Shown here: one piece after another, positions 9,079 to 16,711 of the stretch
Layout: each line of letters starts with the position of its first letter
Numbering within the stretch: the stretch's first letter is position 1
Assembly (NCBI RefSeq): GCF_000428045.1
Contig: NZ_ATZE01000029.1
Coordinates: 1 to 43,941, forward strand
Length of the DNA stretch: 43,941 nt
Direction: 5' to 3'
Origin: Sedimenticola selenatireducens DSM 17993
GTDB taxonomy: Bacteria > Pseudomonadota > Gammaproteobacteria > Chromatiales > Chromatiaceae
Made by a program: the position numbers and the translations under genes
The notes under the pieces: model-generated
Told to the model about the DNA's origin: nothing
The model's database searches: none
Seen by the model: only the letters and a program-made list of their open reading frames with translations

Positions 9079-9541
9079 CCCGCTGAACGGTACGCGCATC
9101 CGGGGGTTTACCCTGCTGGAAATACTGGTCGTGCTCTCCCTGGCGGCCCTATTACTGGCTATTGTCGCACCGGTGGTTAGCAATATGTTGCCGGGGGTAA
9201 AGTACCGGGGGGCTGCCCAGGAGCTGGCGGCGGCCTTGCGCTACAGCCGCAATCGGGCCATTGTCAGCGGGCAGTCAAGCCGGGTGTCCATTGACCTGGA
9301 CAGCAAGCAGTATCAAGTCAGTGGCCGGGAAAAACGCTCCTCGCTGCCGCAGGCTGTGCGGGTCGATGTTGTGGTTGCCGAATCCGAGGTAGAGCAAGGT
9401 GCGGCCAGGTTGGCATCGATCCGTTTTTTCCCCGATGGGAGCTCGACCGGTGGCTTGGTCAAACTGGCCCACGAGGGGTCTATGTATACAATCGCGGTTG
9501 ATTGGTTGACAGGACAGGTCAGGTCCCATGACGGGGAGTAG
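9029..9541 (+). CDS. gspH: Minor pseudopilin GspH
   Basis: This is a minor pseudopilin of the tip complex. The class III signal is RIRG|FTLLEILVVLSLAALL with Glu at +5, and the body has AAALRYSRNRAIVSGQSSRV and FFPDGSSTGG, typical of the GspH/FimT fold. The frame is open back to 8987 within gspG. Any start before the prepilin site overlaps gspG unless a rare codon such as CTG at 9083 is used. I chose the ATG at 9029, which gives a 25-residue leader, but no candidate has a good ribosome site. The start is therefore uncertain while the gene itself is secure. The end overlaps gspI by 14 bases. Confidence 0.88.
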   Translation: MPRVATARTRTWSVGSDPLNGTRIRGFTLLEILVVLSLAALLLAIVAPVVSNMLPGVKYRGAAQELAAALRYSRNRAIVSGQSSRVSIDLDSKQYQVSGREKRSSLPQAVRVDVVVAESEVEQGAARLASIRFFPDGSSTGGLVKLAHEGSMYTIAVDWLTGQVRSHDGE

Positions 9542-9932
9542 GTTTTCACGGCTCGCCGAGCAAGGCTTCTCCCTGCTTGAGGTTCTGGTTGCGTTTGCCA
9601 TTCTCGCCATCTCGATGGGGATACTGTTTCAGAGTTATTCAACCGGTGTCAGGGGCGTCACCCTTAGCCGGGAGTATGCCAAGGCGACTGAACTGGCGCA
9701 GTCGCAGCTGGCACAGGTGGGTAGCGCCATCCCGCTGCAGGACGGCACGCTGTCTGGCGAATGGGCTGATCAATACCAGTGGATGGTCGCCATCAGGCGT
9801 GCCAGCGAACTGCAGCGGCCTGACTCGGTCTATGTCCTGTATTCGGTCGATATCCGGGTAGGCTGGCTCGAAGGTGAGCGTCAGCGCAGTGTCAATCTGT
9901 CGACCCTGAAGCTGGCCTCGGGGCCGTCCTGA
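9528..9932 (+). CDS. gspI: Minor pseudopilin GspI
   Basis: This minor pseudopilin works with GspJ and GspK at the pseudopilus tip. It has a short leader and the cleavage motif EQG|FSLLEVLVAFAILA, with Glu at +5. The remainder includes the ATELAQSQLAQVG segment usual for GspI, and the length of 134 residues is normal. The ATG at 9528 lies inside the end of gspH, and the last base of its stop codon is the first base of gspJ. This implies tightly coupled translation. Confidence 0.93.
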   Translation: MTGSRFSRLAEQGFSLLEVLVAFAILAISMGILFQSYSTGVRGVTLSREYAKATELAQSQLAQVGSAIPLQDGTLSGEWADQYQWMVAIRRASELQRPDSVYVLYSVDIRVGWLEGERQRSVNLSTLKLASGPS

Positions 9933-10654
9933 TGTACCGCCGGGAGCATGGTTTTACCCTGATCGAATTTTTGATCGCACTGGTTCTCATCAGCCTGATC
10001 AGCAGCCTGCTGTTTGCCGGTGTCAGGCTGGGCGGGCGAAGCTGGGAATCGGTTGAATCGACCGCCGCCGGGCTGGATGAGATGCGCCTGGCGCGGGACT
10101 TTCTCCGCCGTACGCTTAGCCGGGCTCAGGCCATCAGGCTGACCGATAAGCAGGGTTCCCGGCTGCTGTTCCAGGGCGATCAACAGATACTGGAGTGGGT
10201 CGCCCCCCTGCCCGAGCAGAGCGGCCAAGGCGGACTGGCCCTGTTCCGGCTCTCCCGAATGACTGATACCACCGGTTCACGGCTGCTCCTCGATCGCTGG
10301 CTTTATCACCCGGACATCATCCGGGAAGGCCAGCTCATGGATGGGGTGCCGCTCTGGCAGCCGCTGACCCCAGTGGCTATACGCAAGGATCAGCCGCTGC
10401 AGGCGAGCCCGCTGTACGGGCAACATCTCCTGCTGCAATCAATCGGTGACTTCTCGCTCGCCTACTACGGCCAGCGGGCCGGGGAGAACGGGGCGTCATG
10501 GGGCGATCAGTGGTTGCAGCAGGAGACGTTTCCCGACCTGCTTCGAATCAGGATGCGTAGCGCGGACGATGACTGGCCCGACATGTTGATTGCCTTGCAT
10601 CAGTTGGGTGGGGAGAGTGCGGCCGGTGGTGGATTTGTCAGTGGGCCGAGGTAG
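9932..10654 (+). CDS. gspJ: Minor pseudopilin GspJ
   Basis: This tip-complex minor pseudopilin has the motif REHG|FTLIEFLIALVLISLI with Glu at +5, followed by GVRLGGRSWESVE and a long variable C-terminal domain. The 240-residue length is within the GspJ range. The ATG shares a base with the gspI stop (TGATG arrangement). The region after about residue 60 has the usual low conservation, and nothing looks broken. Confidence 0.93.
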   Translation: MYRREHGFTLIEFLIALVLISLISSLLFAGVRLGGRSWESVESTAAGLDEMRLARDFLRRTLSRAQAIRLTDKQGSRLLFQGDQQILEWVAPLPEQSGQGGLALFRLSRMTDTTGSRLLLDRWLYHPDIIREGQLMDGVPLWQPLTPVAIRKDQPLQASPLYGQHLLLQSIGDFSLAYYGQRAGENGASWGDQWLQQETFPDLLRIRMRSADDDWPDMLIALHQLGGESAAGGGFVSGPR

Positions 10655-10658
10655 TTCC

Positions 10659-11558
10659 ATGAGCGCCGCCCCCGGTCCGACAACAGGAGCCCAGCAGGGT
10701 ATGGTGCTGGTCATTGTCCTCTGGATGTTGGTGCTGATGACGGTCATTGCCGCCACCATCGCCACAACCCAGAAGGCGCAGGTGCGATTGACCAGCAGCC
10801 AGGTTTCAAGGACCGAAGGGCGGGCCCTGGCGCTGGCGGGCATTCACTACGCGGTGACGCGCCTGGCTGATTCCGATCGGGAGTTGGCCTGGTTGGCCGA
10901 TGGCGTGACCCGAACCTGGCGCTACCGGGAGCAGCCAATTGACATCACCGTTACAGAAGAGAGCGGGCGGGTCGATATCAATGCAGCCGACCGGCTTCTG
11001 TTGATCCGGTTGCTGGCGGCTATTGGGCTCGATTCCAGTCGCCAGCAACAGCTGGCGGGGGCGATCATCGACTGGCGTGACCCGGACGGCAACAGTCTGC
11101 CGGGTGGTGCCGAAGATGTCGCCTATCAGCAGGCTGGGCTCGACTACGGGGCCAAGGACGACCGCTTTGATGATGTGTCTGAATTGCGCCTGGTTATGGG
11201 CATGGACCCGACAGTATATAATCGGCTGCGACCGGCGGTGACCGTTGACACCGGCCGTGCGGCCCCCGACCCGGCCTACGCCACGCCACTGGTGCGGGCC
11301 GCCCTGGCCGGCGAAGTATGGGAAACCGGGGGAACGGCGGCGCTGCAGATAGGCAACCGGGATGGCAGCGGAGCGGGGTCAGCAGCCTCGGCGGATGGGT
11401 TTTTGCTCGGTGTGGTGCGTATCCGTTGTCGGCTGACGCTACCCAATGGCGAGGAGTATTCCGCCGAGGCCGTCGTCAGCGCAGACCGGCAGGCCAAAAG
11501 CGGGATCAGCATCGGCCGTTGGAGAGAAAATGTACACAGTGAAGAGACAGGGGAGTGA
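10659..11558 (+). CDS. gspK: Minor pseudopilin GspK
   Basis: This is the largest minor pseudopilin, at about 299 residues, and it caps the pseudopilus tip. The N-terminus is Gln-Gly followed by MVLVIVLWMLVLMTVIAATI. It lacks Glu at +5, which is normal for GspK. The body has a helix-hairpin-helix-like SAM region (VDINAADRLLLIRLLAAIG) and AGAIIDWRDPDGNSLPGGAE, matching GspK. The open frame extends upstream to 10590 in gspJ, but the ATG at 10659, 4 bases after the gspJ stop, gives the expected short leader. Confidence 0.92.
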   Translation: MSAAPGPTTGAQQGMVLVIVLWMLVLMTVIAATIATTQKAQVRLTSSQVSRTEGRALALAGIHYAVTRLADSDRELAWLADGVTRTWRYREQPIDITVTEESGRVDINAADRLLLIRLLAAIGLDSSRQQQLAGAIIDWRDPDGNSLPGGAEDVAYQQAGLDYGAKDDRFDDVSELRLVMGMDPTVYNRLRPAVTVDTGRAAPDPAYATPLVRAALAGEVWETGGTAALQIGNRDGSGAGSAASADGFLLGVVRIRCRLTLPNGEEYSAEAVVSADRQAKSGISIGRWRENVHSEETGE

Positions 11559-11564
11559 TCGAGA

Positions 11565-12650
11565 TTGAGTTCGTGGCTGACTGATTTGCCTGTATGGGGT
11601 TTACGCTTCAACCGGCCTGACCAGGGGTGGTTCGGCTGGTGGCTGGAGGGGCTGCTGCGCTGCTTGCCGGGCAAGCTGAAGCCGGCCCGGGCCGGGGACA
11701 ATGCCCTGCTTCTGGATATTGAAGACCAGCGCGCGGTGTTCCTGCGACGCACGGCGGGTGAGGCGCAAAGGCTTGGCGCACTGCCGCTGGATGGCGATGC
11801 CAGTCTGCTGCGCGAGCAGGCCCGGGGGCAGTCGATAAACCTGCGCTTGCCGCCCGAAGCGGTATTCACGCGAACCGTCAGGCTGCCGTTGGCAGTGGAA
11901 GGGAACCTGGGTCAGGCGCTCAAATTTGAAATGGATCGCCTGACCCCGTTTGCCGCTGACCAGGTCTATTATGATTACCGGGTGTTGTCGCGTGATCCGC
12001 AACGGCAAACCATCGCCGCTGAACTGGCGGTCATCAGGCAGGACCAGGTCGAGCCGTGGCTCGAATTCCTCAAGCTCAACCATGTTCCGGTAGCCCGGGT
12101 TACCAGCCGGGAGCTGTGGCCAAAAGCCAACCTCCTGCCGGGGCCGCTCAAGGGTAGGGTCCGAACCCGTGGTCGCCATCAGCTGTGGCTGCTGCTGTTG
12201 CTGGTGATTTTACTCACCGCCGCGGCCGCGCTGGGGCCCCTGCTGCAGAAGAGAGCGGCGGTGCTAGCGCTGGGCGAACAGATCAACCAGGTGAGACAGG
12301 AGGCTGGGGTGGTACTCGAACTGAGAGAGCGGCTGGATCAGCGCCGCCTCCTTTCTGGTCATGTGCGCAAACTGCGCGCTGATTACCTGCCCGTGGTCGA
12401 CGTGTTGCGCGAACTGACCGGCAAGCTGCCCGATGACACCTGGCTGCAACAGTTCGACCTGCGTGGTGGAAAGGTTGAGATTCGCGGCCAATCCCGACGT
12501 TCCACCGAACTCATCGCCATTCTTGAAGATTCGCAGCTCTTTCAATCGGTCGCTTTTCGTTCGCCCGTGGTGCAACGACCGGCGACCGGCGACGAAGTGT
12601 TCCATATCGGGATGGATTTGGCCGTCAGGCCGCTGGGTGGTGAGCAATGA
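11565..12650 (+). CDS. gspL: Type II secretion inner-membrane protein GspL (PilM/PilN-like)
   Basis: GspL links the cytoplasmic ATPase to the periplasmic part of the secreton. This 361-residue version has a cytoplasmic actin-like/PilM-type region (LRLPPEAVFTRTVRLPLAVE, FEMDRLTPFAADQVYYDYRV). A membrane helix lies near residues 205-225 (QLWLLLLLVILLTAAAALGP), followed by a coiled coil (LGEQINQVRQEAGVVLELRE). The periplasmic PilN-like domain is DDTWLQQFDLRGGKVEIRGQ. This PilMN-like form is the one found with xps-type operons. It starts with TTG at 11565, 6 bases after gspK, with GGGGAG upstream. The end overlaps gspM by 4 bases (ATGA). Confidence 0.87.
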   Translation: MSSWLTDLPVWGLRFNRPDQGWFGWWLEGLLRCLPGKLKPARAGDNALLLDIEDQRAVFLRRTAGEAQRLGALPLDGDASLLREQARGQSINLRLPPEAVFTRTVRLPLAVEGNLGQALKFEMDRLTPFAADQVYYDYRVLSRDPQRQTIAAELAVIRQDQVEPWLEFLKLNHVPVARVTSRELWPKANLLPGPLKGRVRTRGRHQLWLLLLLVILLTAAAALGPLLQKRAAVLALGEQINQVRQEAGVVLELRERLDQRRLLSGHVRKLRADYLPVVDVLRELTGKLPDDTWLQQFDLRGGKVEIRGQSRRSTELIAILEDSQLFQSVAFRSPVVQRPATGDEVFHIGMDLAVRPLGGEQ

Positions 12651-13222
12651 GCGGACTCTCCCCTGGCCGTCACTGTCTGCTTTCATGGTCCCTGCTACTG
12701 CTCGTTCTGCTGCTGCTGTTTCTGTTGGTCGTACTGCCCTGGCAGCGGCAAAATGCCACCTATGACGAGACCCTGCGTGACTGGCAGGTGCGGCTGCAGC
12801 AGTTTCGCGAGAAAACGGAAGATCGCGCCGCCCTGGAGGCGCAGCTCAACGATCCCGGGCATGACGCCAGTGTACGCACCGATTATCTGCGCGGGAGTAC
12901 CCCCGCCCTGACCGGGGCAGAGCTCCAGCAAAAGATAAAGACCATGGTGGAAGCGACCGGTGGGCAACTGCTCAGTACCCAGCTGGTCCTGCCGTCCGGG
13001 GAGGAGGCGCGGGTCCCCAAAGTCTCGGTCAAGGTGCGCATGATAGGCGATACCGCCGATCTCCTGAAAACCCTGTATGCGATCGAGTCGAGCCGGCCGA
13101 TACTGTTCGTCGAGGATGTAGCGGTGCGCAGCGCCAGAAAAAGACCCTCGGAGCTGTCGGAAATGCTCAATATCAACCTGACTGTGGTCGGCTACATGCA
13201 CCAGGGGGAGGCGGCACAATGA
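12647..13222 (+). CDS. gspM: Type II secretion protein GspM (xpsM/GspMb type)
   Basis: This is a bitopic inner-membrane protein of 191 residues. It has one Leu-rich helix near the N-terminus (LLLLVLLLLFLLVVLPW), a coiled-coil stretch and a periplasmic ferredoxin-like/PilO-like domain (GAELQQKIKTMVEATGGQLL, then VSVKVRMIGDTADLLKTLYA). It pairs with GspL to form the assembly platform. The non-canonical PilO-like form matches the XpsM branch rather than the E. coli/Klebsiella GspM. Its ATG overlaps the gspL stop (ATGA) and its stop overlaps the next start (ATGA), so the three genes are translationally coupled. Confidence 0.85.
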   Translation: MSGLSPGRHCLLSWSLLLLVLLLLFLLVVLPWQRQNATYDETLRDWQVRLQQFREKTEDRAALEAQLNDPGHDASVRTDYLRGSTPALTGAELQQKIKTMVEATGGQLLSTQLVLPSGEEARVPKVSVKVRMIGDTADLLKTLYAIESSRPILFVEDVAVRSARKRPSELSEMLNINLTVVGYMHQGEAAQ

Positions 13223-13782
13223 GACACCTGTTGCTGTTGATCGCCGCCGCACTGGGCCTGCTGGTCGCCTACCAATGGTATGCGCCCGGGGTGGGCGTGG
13301 CGCCGTTGCCCCTTGTTGCTGCCAGCAAGGACCAGCCGCAGCGGCCACTGAATCGGCCGCAGGCCAGTCTGCAGACGCTGCCGGCCATGGCTTTCTACCA
13401 GCCGGTTATCGATCGTCCCCTGTTCAACCCCACTCGCACTCCCGCTCAGCCACCGCAGGAGGAGGGCGTGTCCGGTGAGGTCGAAACCGATCACGCGCTT
13501 GAACTAAAGGGTGTCGTGCTTACCTCTGAGGGACGTGTTGCCTTGGTCGAGGGGCCTGGCGGACGCGTGGAACGCCTCCGGGAGCAGGATACCTGGCGCG
13601 GCTGGCGTGTTGATCACATCGGGCCGCAGGCGCTTGTGCTGAGCCAGGGTGCAGAAAAAAGAGAGCTGCCGTTAAGGGTGTATGCCAAGGTGCCGATCAC
13701 CGGGCCACCACCGAAACGGCGACCACAAACGGCCCGCCCCAAGCCTGTCCCGTCACACGGCCGGCCGGCGGGCAAGGAGTGA
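13219..13782 (+). CDS. GspC/XpsN-like secreton linker protein
   Basis: This 187-residue protein has an N-terminal membrane anchor (HLLLLIAAALGLLVAYQW), a Pro/Gln-rich linker and a central HR-like domain (ALELKGVVLTSEGRVALVEG, then WRGWRVDHIGPQALVLSQG). The C-terminal tail is Pro- and Arg-rich. Such a domain contacts the N0 domain of the secretin. In the xps gene order this position is called XpsN, and the domain looks like the GspC homology region. There is no PDZ domain. It overlaps gspM by 4 bases. Assignment as the GspC equivalent is inference from position, topology and the HR-like motif. Confidence 0.75.
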   Translation: MRHLLLLIAAALGLLVAYQWYAPGVGVAPLPLVAASKDQPQRPLNRPQASLQTLPAMAFYQPVIDRPLFNPTRTPAQPPQEEGVSGEVETDHALELKGVVLTSEGRVALVEGPGGRVERLREQDTWRGWRVDHIGPQALVLSQGAEKRELPLRVYAKVPITGPPPKRRPQTARPKPVPSHGRPAGKE

Positions 13783-13840
13783 TCCTTCCTCCACCGTTCC
13801 TCGATCTACCGCCGTGGCAATGGAGTTGTGGAGGATTTTA

Positions 13841-16045
13841 ATGGACAATATGCCAATTACCCTATTGCGAAGAAATGACCCGATGACGCCGCGTTTAAAC
13901 AAGATCAAAAAACAGCTTCTACTGCTTCCGTTTATCCTGGCCCTGGCCGGATGCGCCGGGTTTTATGAGCGGACTGCACCGCAGTCGAACGTGCCATCCC
14001 CGCTGGCCCGGGAAGGCGCGCCCTTGCAACACCAGTTGCCGCCGGTGCCCGAAACTCTGCAGGCTGGGCTGTCTGAGGTAGAGAACAGAAAGCCGGCAGA
14101 GGCAAAGATCTTTCCCGGTAACGGACGCTTTATCGATACCACCCCCCGGCCCGCCACCAGTCCGTCAGGCGAGGGGAGTATCACCCTCAATTTCGAGAAC
14201 ACCGATATACGGGAAGTGATCAAGGTTATCCTCAATGACCAGTTGGGGGTCGGCTACGTGATCGATCCGGCGGTACAGGGTGGGGTGACCTTTCAGACTG
14301 GCAGGCCGCTGCGGCTGGAGGATCTCCTGCCGACCCTGGAGATGCTGCTAAGAATGCGCGGTGCCGCCATGATCAATGATCACGGCCTGTACCGTATTGT
14401 CCCAATGCAGGGCGTGTTGAACGGCAATCTCTCGGCCCAGTTGGGAGACTCGACCGCGCCGTTACCGGATGGCTACTCGGTAAGAGTGGTTCCGCTGCGC
14501 TACATTGCCGCCGCCGAGATGTCCAATATCCTCATGCCGATGGTCTCGGAAGGCAGCGTGGTGCGTACCGACTCGCTGCGCAACCTGCTGATCCTGGCTG
14601 GCAGCGCCAGCGAACTCTCCAGCATGCTGGAGACTATCCGGGTCTTTGATGTGGACTGGATGAGCGGCCTCTCGGTGGGCTTCTTTCCGTTGGCTCACGC
14701 CAGCAGTGAGCAGGTTGCTGAACAGATCCAAACCATTATCGGCAGTGAAGAGGGCGGGCCGGTACAGGGCCTGATAAAGGTTATGCCCATGCAGTCGACC
14801 AATGGCCTGCTGGTGGTCACGCCGCAGAAAGAGTACCTGCACAAAATCCAGTTGTGGATAGAGCGTTTTGACCGGCTCGAAGTGCTCGGAGGTGGTGGCG
14901 CCGGACAGCAGTTCCATGTCTATAAGATCAAAAACGGCCAGGCCGCCGAATTGTCGGAGCTGCTGGGTCAGCTTTTCGGCGATCAGCCGGCGGCGGAAAA
15001 ATCCACCGGCGCGGCTATTGCGCCCGGGCAGAAGGCGGTCAGCCTCTCCTCGGAGCGGGAGACGGGTACGCAATCCTCGGCGGCTGGCTCATCTGTCGGC
15101 ACCCTGTCGCTTGGTTCGCCAGGCTCGGACAGTAGCGCCACACCGGTCCGGGTGGTTGCCGACGAAACTCGCAACCTGTTGCTGGTCAACGCCTCGTCGC
15201 AACAGTATGCGAAAATAGAGCGGGTGCTGCAGCAGGTCGATATCACCCCGCTGCAGGTGCTGATTGAGGCGCGGATTATCGAGGTGACCCTGCAGGGTGA
15301 CCTCAAGTATGGACTGCAGTGGTTCTTCAAGGGGGCGGGCATCAACGGCACCTCCGGTAGGGGGTCGCTGGACGGTACCCTGGACTCGGCCACCAGTGCT
15401 GGCCTAGGTGGTATCTTCCCCGGCTTCAACTACTCACTGGTGAGTACCGCCGGCCAAGTGCGGGCGCTGTTCAGCGCGCTCGCCGAGGACACCTCGGTCA
15501 AGGTGCTCTCATCCCCCTCGGTCATGGTGTTGGACAATCACGAGGCCCGAATCCAGGTTGGTGATCAGGTGCCGATTGCCACCCAGCAGCAGCAGGCCAC
15601 CGGAACCGACAGCACCATCATCAACTCGATCGAGTACCGCGATACCGGCATCGTCCTCGAAGTCAAGCCGCGCGTCACCCCCGGCGGTCTGGTCACCCTG
15701 GATGTGGAGCAGGAGGTGAGCGATGTCTCGGCCACCCAAACCTCCACTCTCGATTCGCCCACCATCTCGACCCGCAAGATCACCAGCTCCATCGCGGTGC
15801 AGAACGGCCATGCCATTATCATGGGCGGCCTGATCAGGGATCGTGATGAAAACGGCAGCGGTGGCGTGCCGGGGCTGCACAATCTGCCGCTGGTGGGCTG
15901 GCTGTTTGGCCAGAAGAGCCGTGTAAACAACCGCACTGAGCTGGTGGTCATGTTGGTGCCGCGGGTGATTGGCAACAGTGCCGATGCCGCCCGGCTGGTC
16001 GAGGATTATCGGCTAAAACTGAAAGGGCTTGAGGGCGAGTTTTAA
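13841..16045 (+). CDS. gspD: Type II secretion outer-membrane secretin GspD (lipoprotein form)
   Basis: This outer-membrane channel of the T2SS has about 734 residues. It carries its own lipobox (LALAGC at about residue 40), as XpsD does, so it may reach the outer membrane without a separate pilotin. An N0 domain (ITLNFENTDIREVIKVILND) and N1-N3 repeats follow, with a Ser/Gly-rich loop rich in SSAAGSSVGTLSLGSPGS. The secretin domain contains VKVLSSPSVMVLDNHEARIQ, the TQQQQATGTDSTI gate-like region and the VPGLHNLPLVGWLF signature. The frame is open back to 13682, but GGAGG sits 7 bases before the ATG at 13841, so I chose that start. It closes the operon. Confidence 0.94.
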   Translation: MDNMPITLLRRNDPMTPRLNKIKKQLLLLPFILALAGCAGFYERTAPQSNVPSPLAREGAPLQHQLPPVPETLQAGLSEVENRKPAEAKIFPGNGRFIDTTPRPATSPSGEGSITLNFENTDIREVIKVILNDQLGVGYVIDPAVQGGVTFQTGRPLRLEDLLPTLEMLLRMRGAAMINDHGLYRIVPMQGVLNGNLSAQLGDSTAPLPDGYSVRVVPLRYIAAAEMSNILMPMVSEGSVVRTDSLRNLLILAGSASELSSMLETIRVFDVDWMSGLSVGFFPLAHASSEQVAEQIQTIIGSEEGGPVQGLIKVMPMQSTNGLLVVTPQKEYLHKIQLWIERFDRLEVLGGGGAGQQFHVYKIKNGQAAELSELLGQLFGDQPAAEKSTGAAIAPGQKAVSLSSERETGTQSSAAGSSVGTLSLGSPGSDSSATPVRVVADETRNLLLVNASSQQYAKIERVLQQVDITPLQVLIEARIIEVTLQGDLKYGLQWFFKGAGINGTSGRGSLDGTLDSATSAGLGGIFPGFNYSLVSTAGQVRALFSALAEDTSVKVLSSPSVMVLDNHEARIQVGDQVPIATQQQQATGTDSTIINSIEYRDTGIVLEVKPRVTPGGLVTLDVEQEVSDVSATQTSTLDSPTISTRKITSSIAVQNGHAIIMGGLIRDRDENGSGGVPGLHNLPLVGWLFGQKSRVNNRTELVVMLVPRVIGNSADAARLVEDYRLKLKGLEGEF

Positions 16046-16065
16046 TTAATCTGGCCGGGGATCGG

Positions 16066-16120
16066 GTAGGGTGGGTTTACGCTCGGGTCGGATTCAGCCG
16101 CGAATTTTGTGCCCACGCGG
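16066..16120. repeat. Decayed or hybrid REP-like repeat after gspD
   Basis: GTAGGGTGGG (16066-16075) and TTTTGTGCCCACGCGG (ending 16120) are the two flanks of the repeat seen at 26659-26690. Between them lies GATTCAGCCGCGAA, which resembles the core of the other REP family (4497, 37998). The element may be a recombinant of the two families or a copy interrupted by the second. It lies 20 bases after the secretin stop. Confidence 0.5.
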
Positions 16121-16711
16121 TTATGCTGACCGCTGGGGATGGATGCGATCTGTAAGCGGTTCGCCCGGGACCGAGTTCGCGGCGGGGCACGTGCCTGCCG
16201 CTACGCGTTGGCCGCCAGCGGGCATTGATCTGCCATCTTTACATGCAGGGGAGTCTGAATGATGATAGCTCAGACTCTGACGAGTCCCCCGATTGTATTG
16301 GGCGCGCCCCTCCAGAGAACTATTTTTGTTGCAAAAATGAAACATTTTTTCCGGTTGTATGCGAAAAAACGAATACTCCTGGAAAAAATATAAAAAAAGT
16401 AGCCTAATCGCTTGCGGTGCTTTAAAAATATGTGCTATGTTCGCCTCTGCAAGCGATTGCGGAAGTCATGTTAAATGTTTATCGCAACGAGGCTGTCACG
16501 GGCTCTGCGTAGTAAACGAGCAACATGCAGCAACAGGGGGAGTGCCGCTGTCGAGACAGAACCACATACCTGCAGGTGCGTAGCTTCGTGTCAGCCTGTT
16601 GTTGAAACGATTCGGGGATGTGGTAGCCTATGCGCCGCAGACCCGAAAAATAAACTTTGAAGATCGGTTAAGATCTACATTTGTAGCAAACCATATGGAG
16701 TGAATAAATTG
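16121..16711. other. Long leader region of the surface-protein gene
   Basis: No convincing gene is present here. Short open frames exist at 16225-16407 and 16475-16660, but they lack motifs and ribosome sites. The stretch 16320-16440 is markedly AT-rich compared with its surroundings. It contains the inverted repeat and promoter-like hexamers described separately at 16406-16458. The remaining 250 bases up to the ATG at 16712 would be a long 5-prime untranslated leader if that promoter is used. Confidence 0.45.
16406..16458 (+). promoter_or_regulatory. Candidate promoter flanked by a 10-base inverted repeat
   Basis: AATCGCTTGC (16406-16415) and GCAAGCGATT (16449-16458) are perfect reverse complements. 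Between and overlapping them, TTGCGG (16413-16418) and TATGTT (16436-16441) are spaced by exactly 17 bases and match sigma-70 hexamers at 3 and 4 positions. One arm would overlap the -35 and the other would lie just after the start point, a layout suited to a dimeric or looping repressor. In RNA the arms could also pair into a stem. Function is inferred. Confidence 0.35.

Noticed and set aside
13682-13840. Upstream extension of the secretin frame
   Set aside because: It overlaps the GspC-like gene, lacks a ribosome site and would bury the lipoprotein signal; the ATG at 13841 has GGAGG at proper distance.
16475-16660. Short frame in the surface-protein leader
   Set aside because: No ribosome site or recognisable product; more likely untranslated leader.
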